DNA from: Fistularia commersonii
Lineage: Eukaryota > Chordata > Actinopteri > Syngnathiformes > Fistulariidae
Length of the DNA stretch: 64,000 nt
Assembly: GCA_037954325.1 (NCBI GenBank)
Contig: JBBMNZ010000013.1
Location: 6,842,501 to 6,906,500 of the forward strand
Direction: 5' to 3'
Shown piece after piece: positions 37,901 to 49,565 of this stretch (position 1 is the first letter of the stretch; every line of letters begins with the position of its first letter). The notes under the pieces were generated by a model, which ran no database searches, was not told the origin of the DNA, and saw only the letters and a list, made by a program, of their open reading frames with translations. Made by a program: the position numbers and the translations under genes.

Positions 37901-40900
37901 AATGTAAAAAAAAAAAAAAACTCAAAGAAATATGTCAAAGGTGGTTTGATTTATTTTTTTATTTACCCGTTCATCCAAAGTTCAAAACATATTTAATTTC
38001 AAGGAGGTATTCCATTAATTTTTGTGCCTGTTTCACTTTTGTTGAATAAACGCTTGCCTTGTTTTCATTCCTGACTAATTCTAACTCTTTTTCAATCTTG
38101 TATTACTCCAATAACCTTATTTTCTGATCATGGAGGTAGTCACATCAAAGTGATTATCTCATTGGTTATTTGATAGTGTGACTGTCATTATATTTTAACT
38201 ATTTAAAGCCCTCCTCATGCAGATTGAACACACATTCACTGTACCTGAGCTGCAAATCCGTCTCAAAGGCAGACACACCGCATTCAATGCTCTTATTGAA
38301 CGACATCATGGTGTTCTCTGGGGCCAGCTAGAGACGGAGAGGACAAATGGTTAGATGTTCACATGCTTTGGATGAAAATCAAACAAAAAACTACCCATAT
38401 AAATCAGAAAAACCACACAGAATAATGCAAATAATATCCGTCTGATTGTTTTTTTATCCAGAAAATCTAAATGTACTCGATAAACAAGAACATTTACAAA
38501 ATATGTACAATAAGTTGTAAAAATATATGTTTATTTTTACAAAATAACTGTCAAATTATGAATGCTGTGTACATTTTCTTCTGAGTAGATTTTTTTGGAA
38601 GTTGGGCACTTAAGCAAACACATCAAGCAACCTCACATTTTACATGTAATTTGAAAGTTGTGTGGTTACGTTGTTCTATAAGGACTGCATCATCTGTGTT
38701 TTGCTTTGCCTCCCTGGAGTCACTGTACTGTTGCTCACCATTGGTGCTCCTCTGTGGCCAATGAGTTTTGGTTTTTCTGGTAATTCGTGCCATTCTATCA
38801 GACAAGGTGACTGGATGAGCAAAGGACAGAGGAAGATGACTGACGCCACCCCGACGAATACAGCTGCAATCAGGACCTTGGACGCTAGGATCAATAAGAA
38901 TCAAACAGTAAGAAAAAAGTGATAATATAGATAATCCGTGATAATGTAGCCTTGGAGAGTCACTGATAAGAACTGACAGTACTGGTACATTCTACATTAC
39001 TCTATATAGCCCATTAATAAAGGGATAAATTATTTATAGTTTATGTGACATGGCATAAGCACATTAAAAAAATGCAATGAGCGGAGTCCAAAATGTATAA
39101 AATGTTTAAATGTATTATTACAACTCTGTAAATAGGATATGATGATTTTGATAATTTTCCATTTTCTGCAGAGACAACGAACAACATTTGACTAATTCAG
39201 AGGATTTTAGACATACAGCGTTTCTTAGCCATGTGGAATCCCTGGAAGACGAAGGAACTCAGCAGAGTCAAGGCTCCAACTCCCCCCAAGTGCAAGAAAG
39301 GGGCTGTAGCCTGCGAAGTTGTCAAGACAATATACATAGACAACCAAGGATAAAGGGGCATTTGGAATGTGCTTGCTTTACCTGAAGTGACAGAGGGATG
39401 GTGGGCCATTCCTGCCGCCACTCAAGACTTATTCCTATCACTCCAACGAGGATGAACAGCACACCAAAACAAAGGAGGCCCTGCAGAGAGAAAAATGTAT
39501 GTCAACAAGGTTTGCTTGCCTCATTTGACACCGACTGAATACCGCACTTTATTGCTTTTATCTATTTTTTACATTGCAATCAAGACCACTAAAAGTCTAG
39601 AACACATTGTGCATAAGTCCCACTCGTCCAATTTTTAAAAATGATTGATTTTTCTGAATGCTTGTTGAAATGCTCGTGAAAGGAATATAACAAGTTCACT
39701 CATCAAAATGTTTTGTCCCTCTTTTAAAAGGATGTTCTTACTAACAAAATCAACAAATGCTTTTATTAAACTCCTAGGACTGTTGTTCATCTCTTACCAT
39801 AATTAGGATTGAAAATATGACAAATGGTTTAAAGTTCCTTAATCTAATCCATCTGTGCCTTCTCATTGGTTGGTAGGCCAAAGCAAACACTGGCCCAGAC
39901 AAGTTGTCTTCTATGCTGCCTATTATTTTTGACAAAGCAATTTACTATAGTTTTGAAATAACAACATCTTAACATCATCTCAAAAGTGAGATTTTTTATG
40001 TTCTCTGCATCCAGAAAACCACTTAATTAATGTTTGAAATTCATTTGTATTTCCTTCCCTGGTAAAGAAAATGAAAGAGATGATAGAAGAAAATCTATTA
40101 TGACACACACTTGGTTTTAAATGTTGAAATTATGTAATGGGCATGGTGAAAAGGATGGTGATGACATTAAAAAAAAAAAAAAGTGACATGTTTACTGTAC
40201 CTTATGCAACCAGTGCAAGTTGAGTGGCTCTCTCAGGGCAACATGGAATAGGGCAAAAAGCTGCAAAATTAAGTTTATTAGGGCAAACAATAAAGGTACA
40301 TATGTGAGACAAGAATGCTGGGCGAAATATTACACGTACACGTGTTACATTGGAACTGAACAAAACAATAGCTAATTATTTTATCAAGAAATTCTAGCTG
40401 TTGACAAATGTACCTCTTCTTCTTATGGTACTAGATATCGAGTAATCAATGCAGACTTTGATATCCTACAATCACATAATCAACATTCTCACCAGCAGCA
40501 GAACACAATAGCTTGTTATCACTGCAGAGGTAATGATCAGCACTATGAACCAGTTCACCCATCGTTTCAGCTTCGTAAAGCCCTGCCTGGTAAAAGAACA
40601 ATGGAGAGTGGCAGAATAAAGGTCAGGAATAAGAGAAAAAATTAGAATATAAAAGGGAGGATTCTAGGCTTTTGTGGCAGCTTCAGTGTGGGCCTGTGTC
40701 TGGTCGTGTGTGTTTTTTTCACCAGTTAACGTCCTCTTGGTCATTAAAAGTAACCAGACAAATGTACATCCAGCTCAGGGAAAGCAGGGTGACCAGACAG
40801 ACGACCGAGAACCAGCAGCATGCAAACTGAGAGGAACAGCAAAGTTGTGATCTTTTATTCAGTTGTCATCTGTTATTTTGACAATTTTTCAGTTCCCAAA

Positions 40901-41581
40901 CCATCAATTAAATAAAACTGGTTGAGTGCGTTTATAGTTATGCATTTTATCTAATAAGGAATTGGAACACTGTTGGTTTTGCTTTTACGGTTGGCAATGC
41001 GTCATGAAAATAACAGGCTCTCCTTTTCAACTTTTGGCATTCACTCTTCTGAGCCTGGCAAAGCCTCAAACTTATCACCCCGCAGCAATTACAAAAATCC
41101 TGTAAGAACCTGACATGATACAAATCTTGAAAAACAGGTTTACAGGTCGCAATTTCTTTTACCGATATTTTTAAGTTTCTTAAAAGTTCCAATTTCTTTT
41201 ACTACCTAAAGTTTATTTGATTCAAAATTATAAAGCAGTGATTTATTGAGCAAATCACTTTTTCCAGGATTATGTTGTTGGGTTGGCACTGTGGAATGTT
41301 AATCCCTCGACCGTAGAGATGTGTAAAAGTTATGTTCTCGTGGAATCAAACAGAGAACTGATGTCACATTTTACAATACACCTTTAAAACACAGTGCATT
41401 TACCTAAAGTTTATGTACTGAAATTTTAACATTTTCAAATGTATGCAACTGTCTTAAATAATAAACAGAAAATACTTACTCTTTTCTGGACTCCTTTCTG
41501 TCCATCTCTGCTCAAGTGGCTCCACTGGCAGCTGTATAAGCCCCTGCTGCAAACTCTGCAACACCTCTTGCAGTTTAACAT
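35000..41581 (-). CDS. gdpd2: gdpd2, glycerophosphodiester phosphodiesterase domain protein 2 (GDE3-like), complete
   Basis: Fourteen coding exons give 561 residues: 41480-41581, 40723-40826, 40493-40586, 40201-40260, 39382-39480, 39217-39310, 38739-38884, 38245-38327, 37451-37610, 37062-37268, 36824-36972, 35929-36076, 35738-35820, 35000-35156. All junctions are GT-AG and phase-consistent. The N-terminus is Cys-rich (MLNCKRCCRVCSRGLYSCQW). Five hydrophobic segments precede the catalytic domain and one follows (TYIYIWITVDILSILIIIG), the six-pass GDE layout with an outward-facing enzyme. Catalytic elements are present: IGHRGAP, APENT, FETDLQL and FLMHDHH. Family members hydrolyse glycerophosphodiesters, and GDE3 acts on glycerophosphoinositol and promotes osteoblast differentiation. 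LLWCAGVSSVTTNACHLL matches the domain's end. The length is close to human GDPD2. Identity over GDPD5/GDPD4 is supported by adjacency to dlg3, as in human. Confidence 0.93.
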
Positions 41582-42062
41582 TTCTTCAGTTTAGTTACGA
41601 GCTCTACTGCATATCCTGTACACACAGTCTGACGGCGGAAGACGTCGCCCTGACTCACCAGTTTAATACTCTAAGCCTATTGGAGAGTGTGAAAGAAAAG
41701 ACTTTGGACGTAAATGAGAGTCGTCAGAAAAAAAGGAGTCCCTTTGGGTATTAAGGCTATCCCTCTGCAACCCCCCCTCCATCAATGGAGCTTGTGTGCA
41801 GGGGGGGTGGGGGTTAAAGCCACTCACAATGGCCAATAGGGGGTGTTTCGAATTGTGCATGGGCTGGCCTGGGAGTGTAATCACATGCAGACACAGTGTC
41901 AGGCACATCCACCCTCAGAGAGCAGACAAAGCCATAAACTAAGAGCAAGTGAATTTGAAGCAAGTTAGTTTACAGCTTTAGCTTTATCTCTGGGGTTATA
42001 ATAATGTTCAATTGCAGTTTCCACAGCATCAGCAACAGGTTATCTTGAATTGAACAGGATTT

Positions 42063-42252
42063 AAGATATCATACTTTATTAATCCCTTGCAGGGAATTTC
42101 TCTCTGTATTCAACCCATCACAGATAAACCGTGAGCAGTTGGCAGCCATCTGGTGGCACCAGGGGTTCAAGAACACTTCGACACACTAGGAGGAGCCAGG
42201 AATTGGACCAGAAATGTTCGGTTCCAAGGACGATCGCTCTAACGCCGCCCCT
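42063..42252 (-). mobile_element. tRNA-derived SINE, minus orientation
   Basis: Reverse-complemented, it reads 'gttagagcgatcgtccttgg', then a box-B-like 'ggtccaattcc', a body with 'tgatgggttgaatacagag', and the tail 'gggattaataaagtatgat'. It matches the SINE at 42.36 kb along its length, in opposite orientation. The 5' end is slightly truncated. Confidence 0.75.
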
Positions 42253-42361
42253 TATTACTGCTGCATCAAAAGGCACTTTGCAATAAAGTGCTCCACTAAT
42301 GGAGCTGAATTATACTTCATAGCATATTTGTGTGTTTAGGATACCATGTGGGAAGATAATA

Positions 42362-42610
42362 CGGGGCGGAAGTGTGGCTCAGGGGGTTAGAGCCGTTGTC
42401 CTTGGAACTAAACATTCCTGTTTTGATTCCCTTGCTCCCCCAAGCTTGTCAAAGAGTTGAACAAAACGCTGAGCCCCCGAACTGCTCTCCTGGCACTGCT
42501 AAGTGCCTGCCAACTTTTCGTGGTTCATCCATGATGGATTAATTGCAGAGAAAAAAAAACTCAGCAAGGGATTTATAAAATATAATGAAATAAAAATAGA
42601 TAAAATAAAA
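42362..42610 (+). mobile_element. tRNA-derived SINE, plus orientation
   Basis: The head 'ggcggaagtgtggctcaggg' with GGTTAGAGC is a recognisable polymerase III box A of tRNA origin. A decayed box B (TTTTGATTCCC) follows, then a body ending 'catccatgatggatt' and an A/T-rich tail. It pairs with the inverted copy about 110 bases to the left and with the copy at 53.7 kb. Confidence 0.8.
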
Positions 42611-42639
42611 AAAAAATGTCTAGAAGCTTAATAGCGGTA

Positions 42640-45150
42640 CTATTGGAAAGAGATGTTGAGTAGGGGTTATCTTGAAGGAATGTGCTGAAGGTGAAAGGAA
42701 TGTCAGAGGGAGTGATGAGTCTGACGCTTGAAATTGATGTTTAGTGTTGTTAGTGGCTATGCACTGCGGGTGGGACGTGTGTTAGTGGAGGAGAAACTCT
42801 GGAGTGAGTTAAATGAAGTGATGCAGAATATCCCCACAGGTAAGGAAGTGGTAAATGGTGAAGCCTTCAGTTGAAATGTTGGTGCAGGCAATAGTGGTGA
42901 TGAGGAAGGATTGGTATCCTGGATAGGAACACAGTGGGACAGATATTGGTAGACTTTGCAAAAAGAATGGACAAGTAAATACTTTTTTCCAGGAGAGGCA
43001 GGCGAATCGGGCAACTAATAAAAGCAGAGTTAGGAGCACTCAAGTGGATGACATCTTTAATAGACAATGTAATCTGAAGGAGATCAGTGAGTACGTAGAA
43101 GTAGTAGGTGAGAATGGGGCCAGATAGCCTGGGATGGTGGTGTGAAAGATGAATCTGGTGAAGCTGAAGATGAAGATGGCAAGGAAGAGGAAGAGGACAA
43201 AGGAAAAGCAGAGGTAGTGGACACTGAAAAGTTAGAGTTGTACGATGTTAAGGGTGGAGTTGAGACAGACTAGTGGTGAGTAGGAGCTTCCAGGAAATTG
43301 GACAGCTGCAGCTAATGTGATCGAGGAGACGGGGAAGAGAGTACTTGGGGTTTCTGTAAGATAAGTAGATAAGACGACTTTGAGGTGGAATGAGGATGTG
43401 CAGGAATGATACAGAGAAAGAGGTTAACGAAGAAGAAGTGTAAGATTGAGGGATTGAGGGAATTGAAGAGAGTAGAGGGAAGTACAGGGAGATGCTGTGC
43501 AAGGTGAAGGTTGAGATAGGAAAAGGCCAAGCAAATGATGCAGGATGACTTGTATGCTTGGTTGAAAAGATAGGAGGGAGAGAATGATTAACACTGATTG
43601 GTGAAACAAGGGTTAAAGAGATGGGAAGAATGTGCAGCAGGTTTGGATAGAGATAGAGAGGGAAATTCACTGACAGGTACCAGACATGTGATGGGAAGAT
43701 GCAAAGAGTACTTTGAAGAGTCAATGAATGAGGAAAATGAAAGAGAGCGAAGGGTAGAAAAGGTGACTGTTGTGGACCACAATGTAGCAGAGATTAGTAA
43801 AGGGGAAGTGGGGTGGGCATTAAAGAGGATGAGGAGTAGAAAGGCAGTTGGTCCTGATAATATACCTTGGAAGGTATGGAAGGATCAAGGAGAAGAGATG
43901 GAAGTAGAGGTTTTAACTGGAAAGTTGGACAGGGTCTTACAGAGTGAGGGCATGCCATGTTTTAAGAACATGGCAAACATTCAGAAATGAGGTAACTCTT
44001 GAGGAATAAAGTTGAGGAGTACAATGACTTTATTTAAAAGAGAAGAGAAACTAGACACGAGAGCAGAAGTGAGCATTTATGAGCAGCAGGATAGATTTTT
44101 TACCAAGAAAGAGTGCAACCGATTGAGTATTTGCTTGGGGAAAGTTGATAAATATGCAGAGAGGATAAGAGGAAGCTGCATTGGGCCTTTGTAGATCTAG
44201 AAAAAGTATATGACAGAGTACTGAGAGAGGAACTCTGGTACTGTGTGAGGAAGTCTGGGGTGACAGAGAAGACTAGTTTAGACTGTTGACAGTGGTTTGC
44301 CCCTTATTGTCTGCTATGGTAACAACCCGTCTAAGAGATGAGGTTAGACAGGAATTTCCATAAACTATGATTTTTACAGGTACTATTGTGATCTATAGTG
44401 AGAACAGAGATCAGGTGGAGGAAAACTCAGAGAGGTGAAGGTATGCCTTGAAAGGAGATGAATGAAGGTTAGGTTCTTGGACCCAAGAAGACCAGTGTTG
44501 TTACAGGAAGTAGAGATAAAGATGGAAAATCTTAAGCACCTGGATTCAACAGTCCAGAGCAACTGAGAGTGTGGAAATGGGGTAAAGAAACAAGTATATG
44601 CAGGTTGGAACAGATGGAGAAAAGTGTCTGGTTTGATGATGTATATCTGGTATCAGACAGAATAAAAGGAGAGGTGTACAAGATCAAGATTTTTAACTGT
44701 CATTGTGCTGGCAAGTTGAAATTTTGCAATGAGAGATGCTGGTGAGGCCAGCGACATTGTCTGGTTTAGAGACAAGGGCACTGAATAAAAGACATGGAAC
44801 AAGGCCGGAGGTAGGAGAGATGAAAATACTGAGGAAAGATAGGGTGAGGAACTAGTCTATCAGAAGGACAGCACATGTTAGATGTTCTGGAGATAAAGTC
44901 AGATTAAGATGGTTTGGACATATAAAGAGGAGGGATATAGATAATATTGGTAGAAGGATGGAGAGGTTGGAACTGCCAGGCGGAGCCCGAGAGGAGGACC
45001 AGATAAGAGATTTGTGGATGGAGTGAAAGAGCACATGAAGTTAGTTGGTGACAGAAGAAGATGCAGAGAAAAGACATAAATGGAGGGAGATGATTTGCTG
45101 TGGGAACTCCTGATAGGAAAAGGCAGAAGCAAAAGAAAAACAAGAAATCT
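42640..45150 (+). mobile_element. Degenerate APE-type LINE (endonuclease and reverse transcriptase remnants)
   Basis: Conceptual pieces of a non-LTR retrotransposon ORF appear in order on the plus strand, broken by many stops and frameshifts. They include an endonuclease-region piece (EKLWSELNEVMQNIPTGKEV, about 42.79 kb), the reverse-transcriptase entry GWALKRMRSRKAVGPDNIP (43.82-43.87 kb), a piece like 'FVDLEKVYDRV' (about 44.2 kb), and the C-terminal LRWFGHIKRR...LELPG (44.9 kb). It is long dead. The pattern fits the high-copy RTE-type LINEs of fish; the exact clade is from memory. Confidence 0.8.
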
Positions 45151-45854
45151 TGTGTTACGCTGTTTCTCTATGCGATTTGCTATAGTGTAATACGTATAGT
45201 TTGAAACAGATCAAATCTATCAAAGATTTGATTGATAAAGTACTATCCAATTACCAAATACTTCTAGTTTCTTAAAAGAGACGTTAATGTCACATGGATA
45301 CATAAGACGTCATATTCTGCAGCTCAAATAAACCTAGTATCAGTAAGTCATAAACCTTAAGTCAATGTTTAGTCTCATGATGATAAGAGCAATAATATCA
45401 TGAAAAACGGGATTTGAAAAAAAGTCAGACAGTTTGCCCAAAGTTCTGTAATATAGTCACAAAATCTTTGGGAGGAGACATTTACTAAAACTGAATGGAA
45501 CGTTTGTTTTGTAAAGGGTTGATAAGATGAATAGAAATATTTTGTGGAGATTTTTTTAAAAGTAAGATTGAATCATGTGGTATGATTTATATTACACTAG
45601 AATTATATTTATAGGTAGACACCATGATTACAATCAGTTGCAGGGCAAAGAAACTGCTTCAAACAGCTCTAGTTTCCCTGACAACTTCCCTTGTTGACCT
45701 GTTAGTTGATGGCAAAGGCCTCAAGCAACAGCACTTCTTCACAGTCTCAAAAAAAGTCCTTTATATTCTCAACAGGTTCTAATTAACTAGAAAAAGAAAA
45801 ATATAAAATATCCACTACAGCTAAAGATTATATGCCGAGGACGGTTATGACAAG
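45151..45854. other. Non-coding stretch left of the small candidate gene
   Basis: AT-rich with no recognisable element. A splice-acceptor-like 'tatccactacag' ends near 45820 and could join an upstream non-coding exon to the candidate start exon. Confidence 0.4.
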
Positions 45855-46795
45855 ATGGATGTGTTTACTTATGTTTGTAGTCTCGGAGCGGTCTCTTCCA
45901 TTGTTGTATACAAGATTCATAGGGTGGCTCCAAAACGTGGCTCAGATGATTTCATCAGACAGTCTTTTGTCTTTGTCATGGGTGTGGGTTATAAAAGCAA
46001 GGGAAAGGCTCTGTTGATTCCAAGTCAGGTAAGGAAACAAGGTCGAGGGATTTATTAAATAGACGGAAAAAATAAACATGGATTTACACTTTGATTGCAA
46101 CCGATTCAACAAAGAAAGTCTAAATAAGAAATTCCAAACTGAAAATGTCTAAACTAGGGAAGTCCAAGATAAATACTGTTCAAACAAAAATGTTACAAAA
46201 AGGAACATGTTGCAAGGAAGCAGGGAACACAAGGACACAAACAGTGAACAGAATAGTAAACGATTCTTTTCATCTTAACATATTATTTCCTCAGCTTTAT
46301 CACGACACAACACATTTTTCTTCGATATGTGCAACCTTTACATTTAAACTTGTTTTTTGAAAAAACAATAATCTATTGTGCAGATATTGCAACATAATAA
46401 ATCATTTTATCAATATATGCGAGCCAACATGTTAAAAAAACATTTAAAAAACATTTACAGGCAGCGACTACTGGACAAGCTTTACAAATCTGCTCATTTT
46501 CTATTGATAGTGAATCACAGGTATTGCTGCAGAATGGTTTTAAATCATCTAAAGCTAAAGACTTATTGAGTCAGCATGGCCTTGCTCTGCTACGGAGGTA
46601 AAATATAGTTCTATTTTATTCAGATTTTAAGTATCTTGTCTTGGCTGTTGCTCATGGCACATACTTGAATATACTGGATAACCTATTTTTTGTCACTTAT
46701 TGTGTCTAATGAATTGTTATAATTTTTTCAGCAATTCTTTACAAAAAAACAATAACAATGAAAGATGCCATTTTTTTTTCGATGTGGAACGTTAA
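45855..46795 (+). CDS. Unrecognised small spliced gene (candidate)
   Basis: Exon 1 (45855-46028) starts at an ATG in good context (gacaagATGG), preceded by an in-frame stop. It encodes 58 residues, MDVFTYVCSLGAVSSIVVYK first, with a hydrophobic stretch that could be a signal anchor, then a basic segment (KIHRVAPKRG) and GYKSKGKALLIPSQ, and ends CAG|gtaagg, a strong donor. Two continuations are possible. One uses 46461-46597 (AATGQALQICSFSIDSES..., donor AG|gtaaaa) and 46732-46795, giving 124 residues. The other enters at 46384 (ILQHNKSFYQYMRANM...) and stops at 46569. All are phase-consistent, but the acceptor at 46461 has a weak pyrimidine tract. I do not recognise the protein. It lies in the slot where human has KIF4A but does not resemble a kinesin. 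It may be a real lineage-specific gene, or chance. Confidence 0.35.
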
Positions 46796-47049
46796 GTGTA
46801 ATCAAATATCATCCCCCATAAAAGTTCCCTTTAAATGTACCAAAAAAAAAAAAAAAAAAATACTGATACTACCCAACATGTAATTTTTTGGGCTACACAC
46901 AGACATAAACATCTCTAACAAAACTAATCTGAGATAACCTGTTTTGTTCTGTGATTGTTGCTGGCAATCTTTTATTTTTTCCAAAATATGAAACCAGCTC
47001 ACTTCTTCTCCTTCCCCCAAAACACATACCATCTCGGTCTGGTTCTGTC

Positions 47050-47200
47050 CATCCATCCACCGTCTACTGCTCAGGGTTGCGGAGGATGCTGGAACCTATC
47101 TCAGCTGTCATCGGGCAAGAGGCGGGATACACCCTGGACTGGTCACCGGTCAATCGCAGGGCCACATATACTGACAGACTCACTCACTCATTTTTTTCCA
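47050..47200 (+). repeat. Dispersed fish repeat fragment
   Basis: The phrases 'ggctggaacctatctcagct'-like, 'gtcatcgggcaagaggcggg' and 'acaccctggactggtcaccg' belong to a repeat scattered through teleost genomes. The fragment breaks off at both ends; its class is not clear to me. Confidence 0.65.
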
Positions 47201-47548
47201 ATTAAACTGCTGCACATTTTTGGATTGTGGGAAATCTGGCTGCATTCTGACCGATAATCCATTGAGCCTTGGATTACATGCTGTAGTTCCTCCTCCGCGC
47301 CAGTAGGTGGCAGTGTTGTGTAAAATTCCTCGAAGGATTTTCTTAATTGCTGTCTTTGGTTTCACTGTCCATGGTTGCCATCCTTTAAAACAGCTGGGTG
47401 AGAGTGATTGTGTATTTTTATTGGTTAACGTCGGTCTTACAATTTCATTTGAGGGTTACCAAGGATATTGGTCTTCTATTTGAGTTAATCATTTCAACAA
47501 ACTCCGGACAAATGTGTCATGTAATGAATTTTGGCTCTTTTCGATTCT

Positions 47549-47578
47549 GCTAAAGTTAGCTAGGAAGCTAACTTTAGC
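47549..47578. promoter_or_regulatory. 13-bp perfect palindromic stem upstream of pdzd11
   Basis: GCTAAAGTTAGCT (47549-47561) and its exact reverse complement (47566-47578) flank the four-base loop AGGA. It lies about 340 bases before the pdzd11 start codon, within the presumed promoter or 5' UTR. The function is unknown. Confidence 0.45.
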
Positions 47579-47912
47579 CCGAGCTGGCGATCTATTTACA
47601 TGAGTGTCAATGGGATTTTTCAGTTTTGAATCATCTTTCGATGTTTTAAAATTTCAGATTAATTTGACTATACAGTTATCAAATGAAGTAACGGGCAATA
47701 AGTTACTTGAAAGCAGCACACATGACACCATACTTTATTAAAAGTTACATATGTTGTTTTCAGTGTCTTAAGGGGTTATCGTGCGCCGTTTGTAAACATT
47801 TGACCATTGATGTGTATAAGGACCGAAAATTTGTTAAAGCACATTACCACGTACATGAACTTATTCCTAAGACGGTGATATATTATTCAACCCTTAGGTT
47901 TTATCGGGAACA

Positions 47913-49565
47913 ATGGATCAGAAGATCCCCTACGATGACTATCAGCTCCCAGTGGTGTTTCTGCCCTCTTATGAGAACCCACCAGCATGGATACCCCCAC
48001 AGGAGGTATATTTGCTTCAAAACCTCTAACTGTCCCATCATCTGAGAGGTGTCCTACCTTATATTGGTTAACTCTGCGATCAGACAGATCTGAGCAAGTC
48101 TCATAGAAGTCGTCCAAGTCATAATTTCATAGTGTGACATTGTATGCTTTCCTGTCTTACAATTGTAGCGGGTTCACCACCCCGACTACAACAACGAGCT
48201 CACCCAGTTCCTTCCCCGCACTATTGTTTTAAAGAAGCCTCCAGGAGCACAGCTGGGCTTCAACATCCGTGGAGGGAAAGCCTCACAGCTGGGAATCTTT
48301 ATATCCAAGGTGTGTGGCGTAATCCTGGTGTTCAGAATGTTCTTTTTACATTGGCATAAGCACTGGTTGTGTTATCTGCTCATTTTCTAACTATTTTATT
48401 ACTTTTGTACCCGTGTTTCTGTTGGAAGGTTGTCCCTGACTCTGATGCCCACAGAGCTGGTCTACAGGAGGGAGACCAGGTTCTCTCTGTGAATGATGTT
48501 GATTTTCAAGACATAGAGCACTCAAGAGTAAGTCAGAGCTTGATTTGTCTGTGTTAAAGTATACATAACGATTAACATTTGTATATTTGCACTCTCTTTT
48601 TGAATAGGAAGCTATACTATAAAATCATCTATACTATAACCATGTTGGTGCAATATCTAAAAGATAAAAACAATGTGTACTAGGATTAATTAGGATTTGG
48701 GTAAAGAATTAAGTCAGATTATCAGAGGCAATAGTAGCAATATAATCAAAAAAGTCTTATTTCCATTGATATGTGGCATTGTTTGATGTGAGGTTTCATG
48801 TTTCATGTATTAGTTATACCTAGATGGAACAAGAACACCGTGTTTATAAAAAGGGGAGTCCAAACAAATCTAAGAACGACCAGATTGCCCATTTTGTTGG
48901 ATGTGGCGTCAAAAATAAACAGTCTGTCATTCATTGAGACTAAAAACTAAACATGCTTTGAAATTGAATGCGAGACTGTCATCAAATTATTGTCAGTGAA
49001 AGATAAGATAATGGTGTAAACACTTAGCTGTTTGTCTTGGTTTCATTGTGAGAAGAGTAAGACCATGTTGAAGTAATTGCTGAGGAATAAGATGTGCAAC
49101 TGTTGTGTAATGGCCTTTGTTTCCCCTCCCTAATTTGTTAATGAATTAAAGGTATTCTATTCATTTATTTATTTTTAGGCTGTGGAGATTTTGAAGACGG
49201 CACGGGAAATCCTGATGAAGGTTCGCTTCTTTCCTTACAGTAAGTACCATTTGTAAATATAATACAAAAAGCATAGTGATGTATTCAAATAAATCTGCAT
49301 CGACCAACAATCATGATTTTCAAAGCAGTTATTTTAATTGTAATAATTTAACTAAATGTAACTAAATATTAAGTCATAGGACATATTCTGACTACTTAAT
49401 AGATAAACTGCTTTTTCTCATTTCACATCGTCATGCGTCATCGGCTTTAACTTAATTGATTTATATCTTTGTGACAAATTTTAGTGACATTTTTGTTACA
49501 ATTACAATGTTCTCTGTGCTCTTTTATCAGACTACCAGAGACAAAAGGAGAGGACTGTACACTAG
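47913..49565 (+). CDS. pdzd11: pdzd11, PDZ domain-containing 11, complete
   Basis: Five coding exons (47913-48005, 48169-48309, 48429-48527, 49179-49239, 49531-49565) give 142 residues, against 140 in human. The protein opens MDQKIPYDDYQLPVVFLPSY and continues WIPPQERVHHPDYNNELTQF; the single PDZ domain has the ligand loop in GAQLGFNIRGGKASQLGIF and runs to MKVRFFPYNYQ, ending QKERTVH. PDZD11 (PISP) is a small adaptor that binds C-terminal tails of plasma-membrane Ca-ATPases and copper transporter ATP7A, and links PLEKHA proteins to junctions. All junctions are GT-AG with matching phases. An acceptor (aacccttag) 16 bases before the ATG suggests a non-coding first exon upstream. Confidence 0.96.

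Noticed and set aside
43248..43782. Long minus-strand frames rich in Ser/Pro/Leu
   Set aside because: They are antisense to the degenerate LINE reverse-transcriptase region on the plus strand.
41582..47912. Search for kif4a motor exons
   Set aside because: No frame resembling a kinesin motor or coiled coil was seen on either strand.
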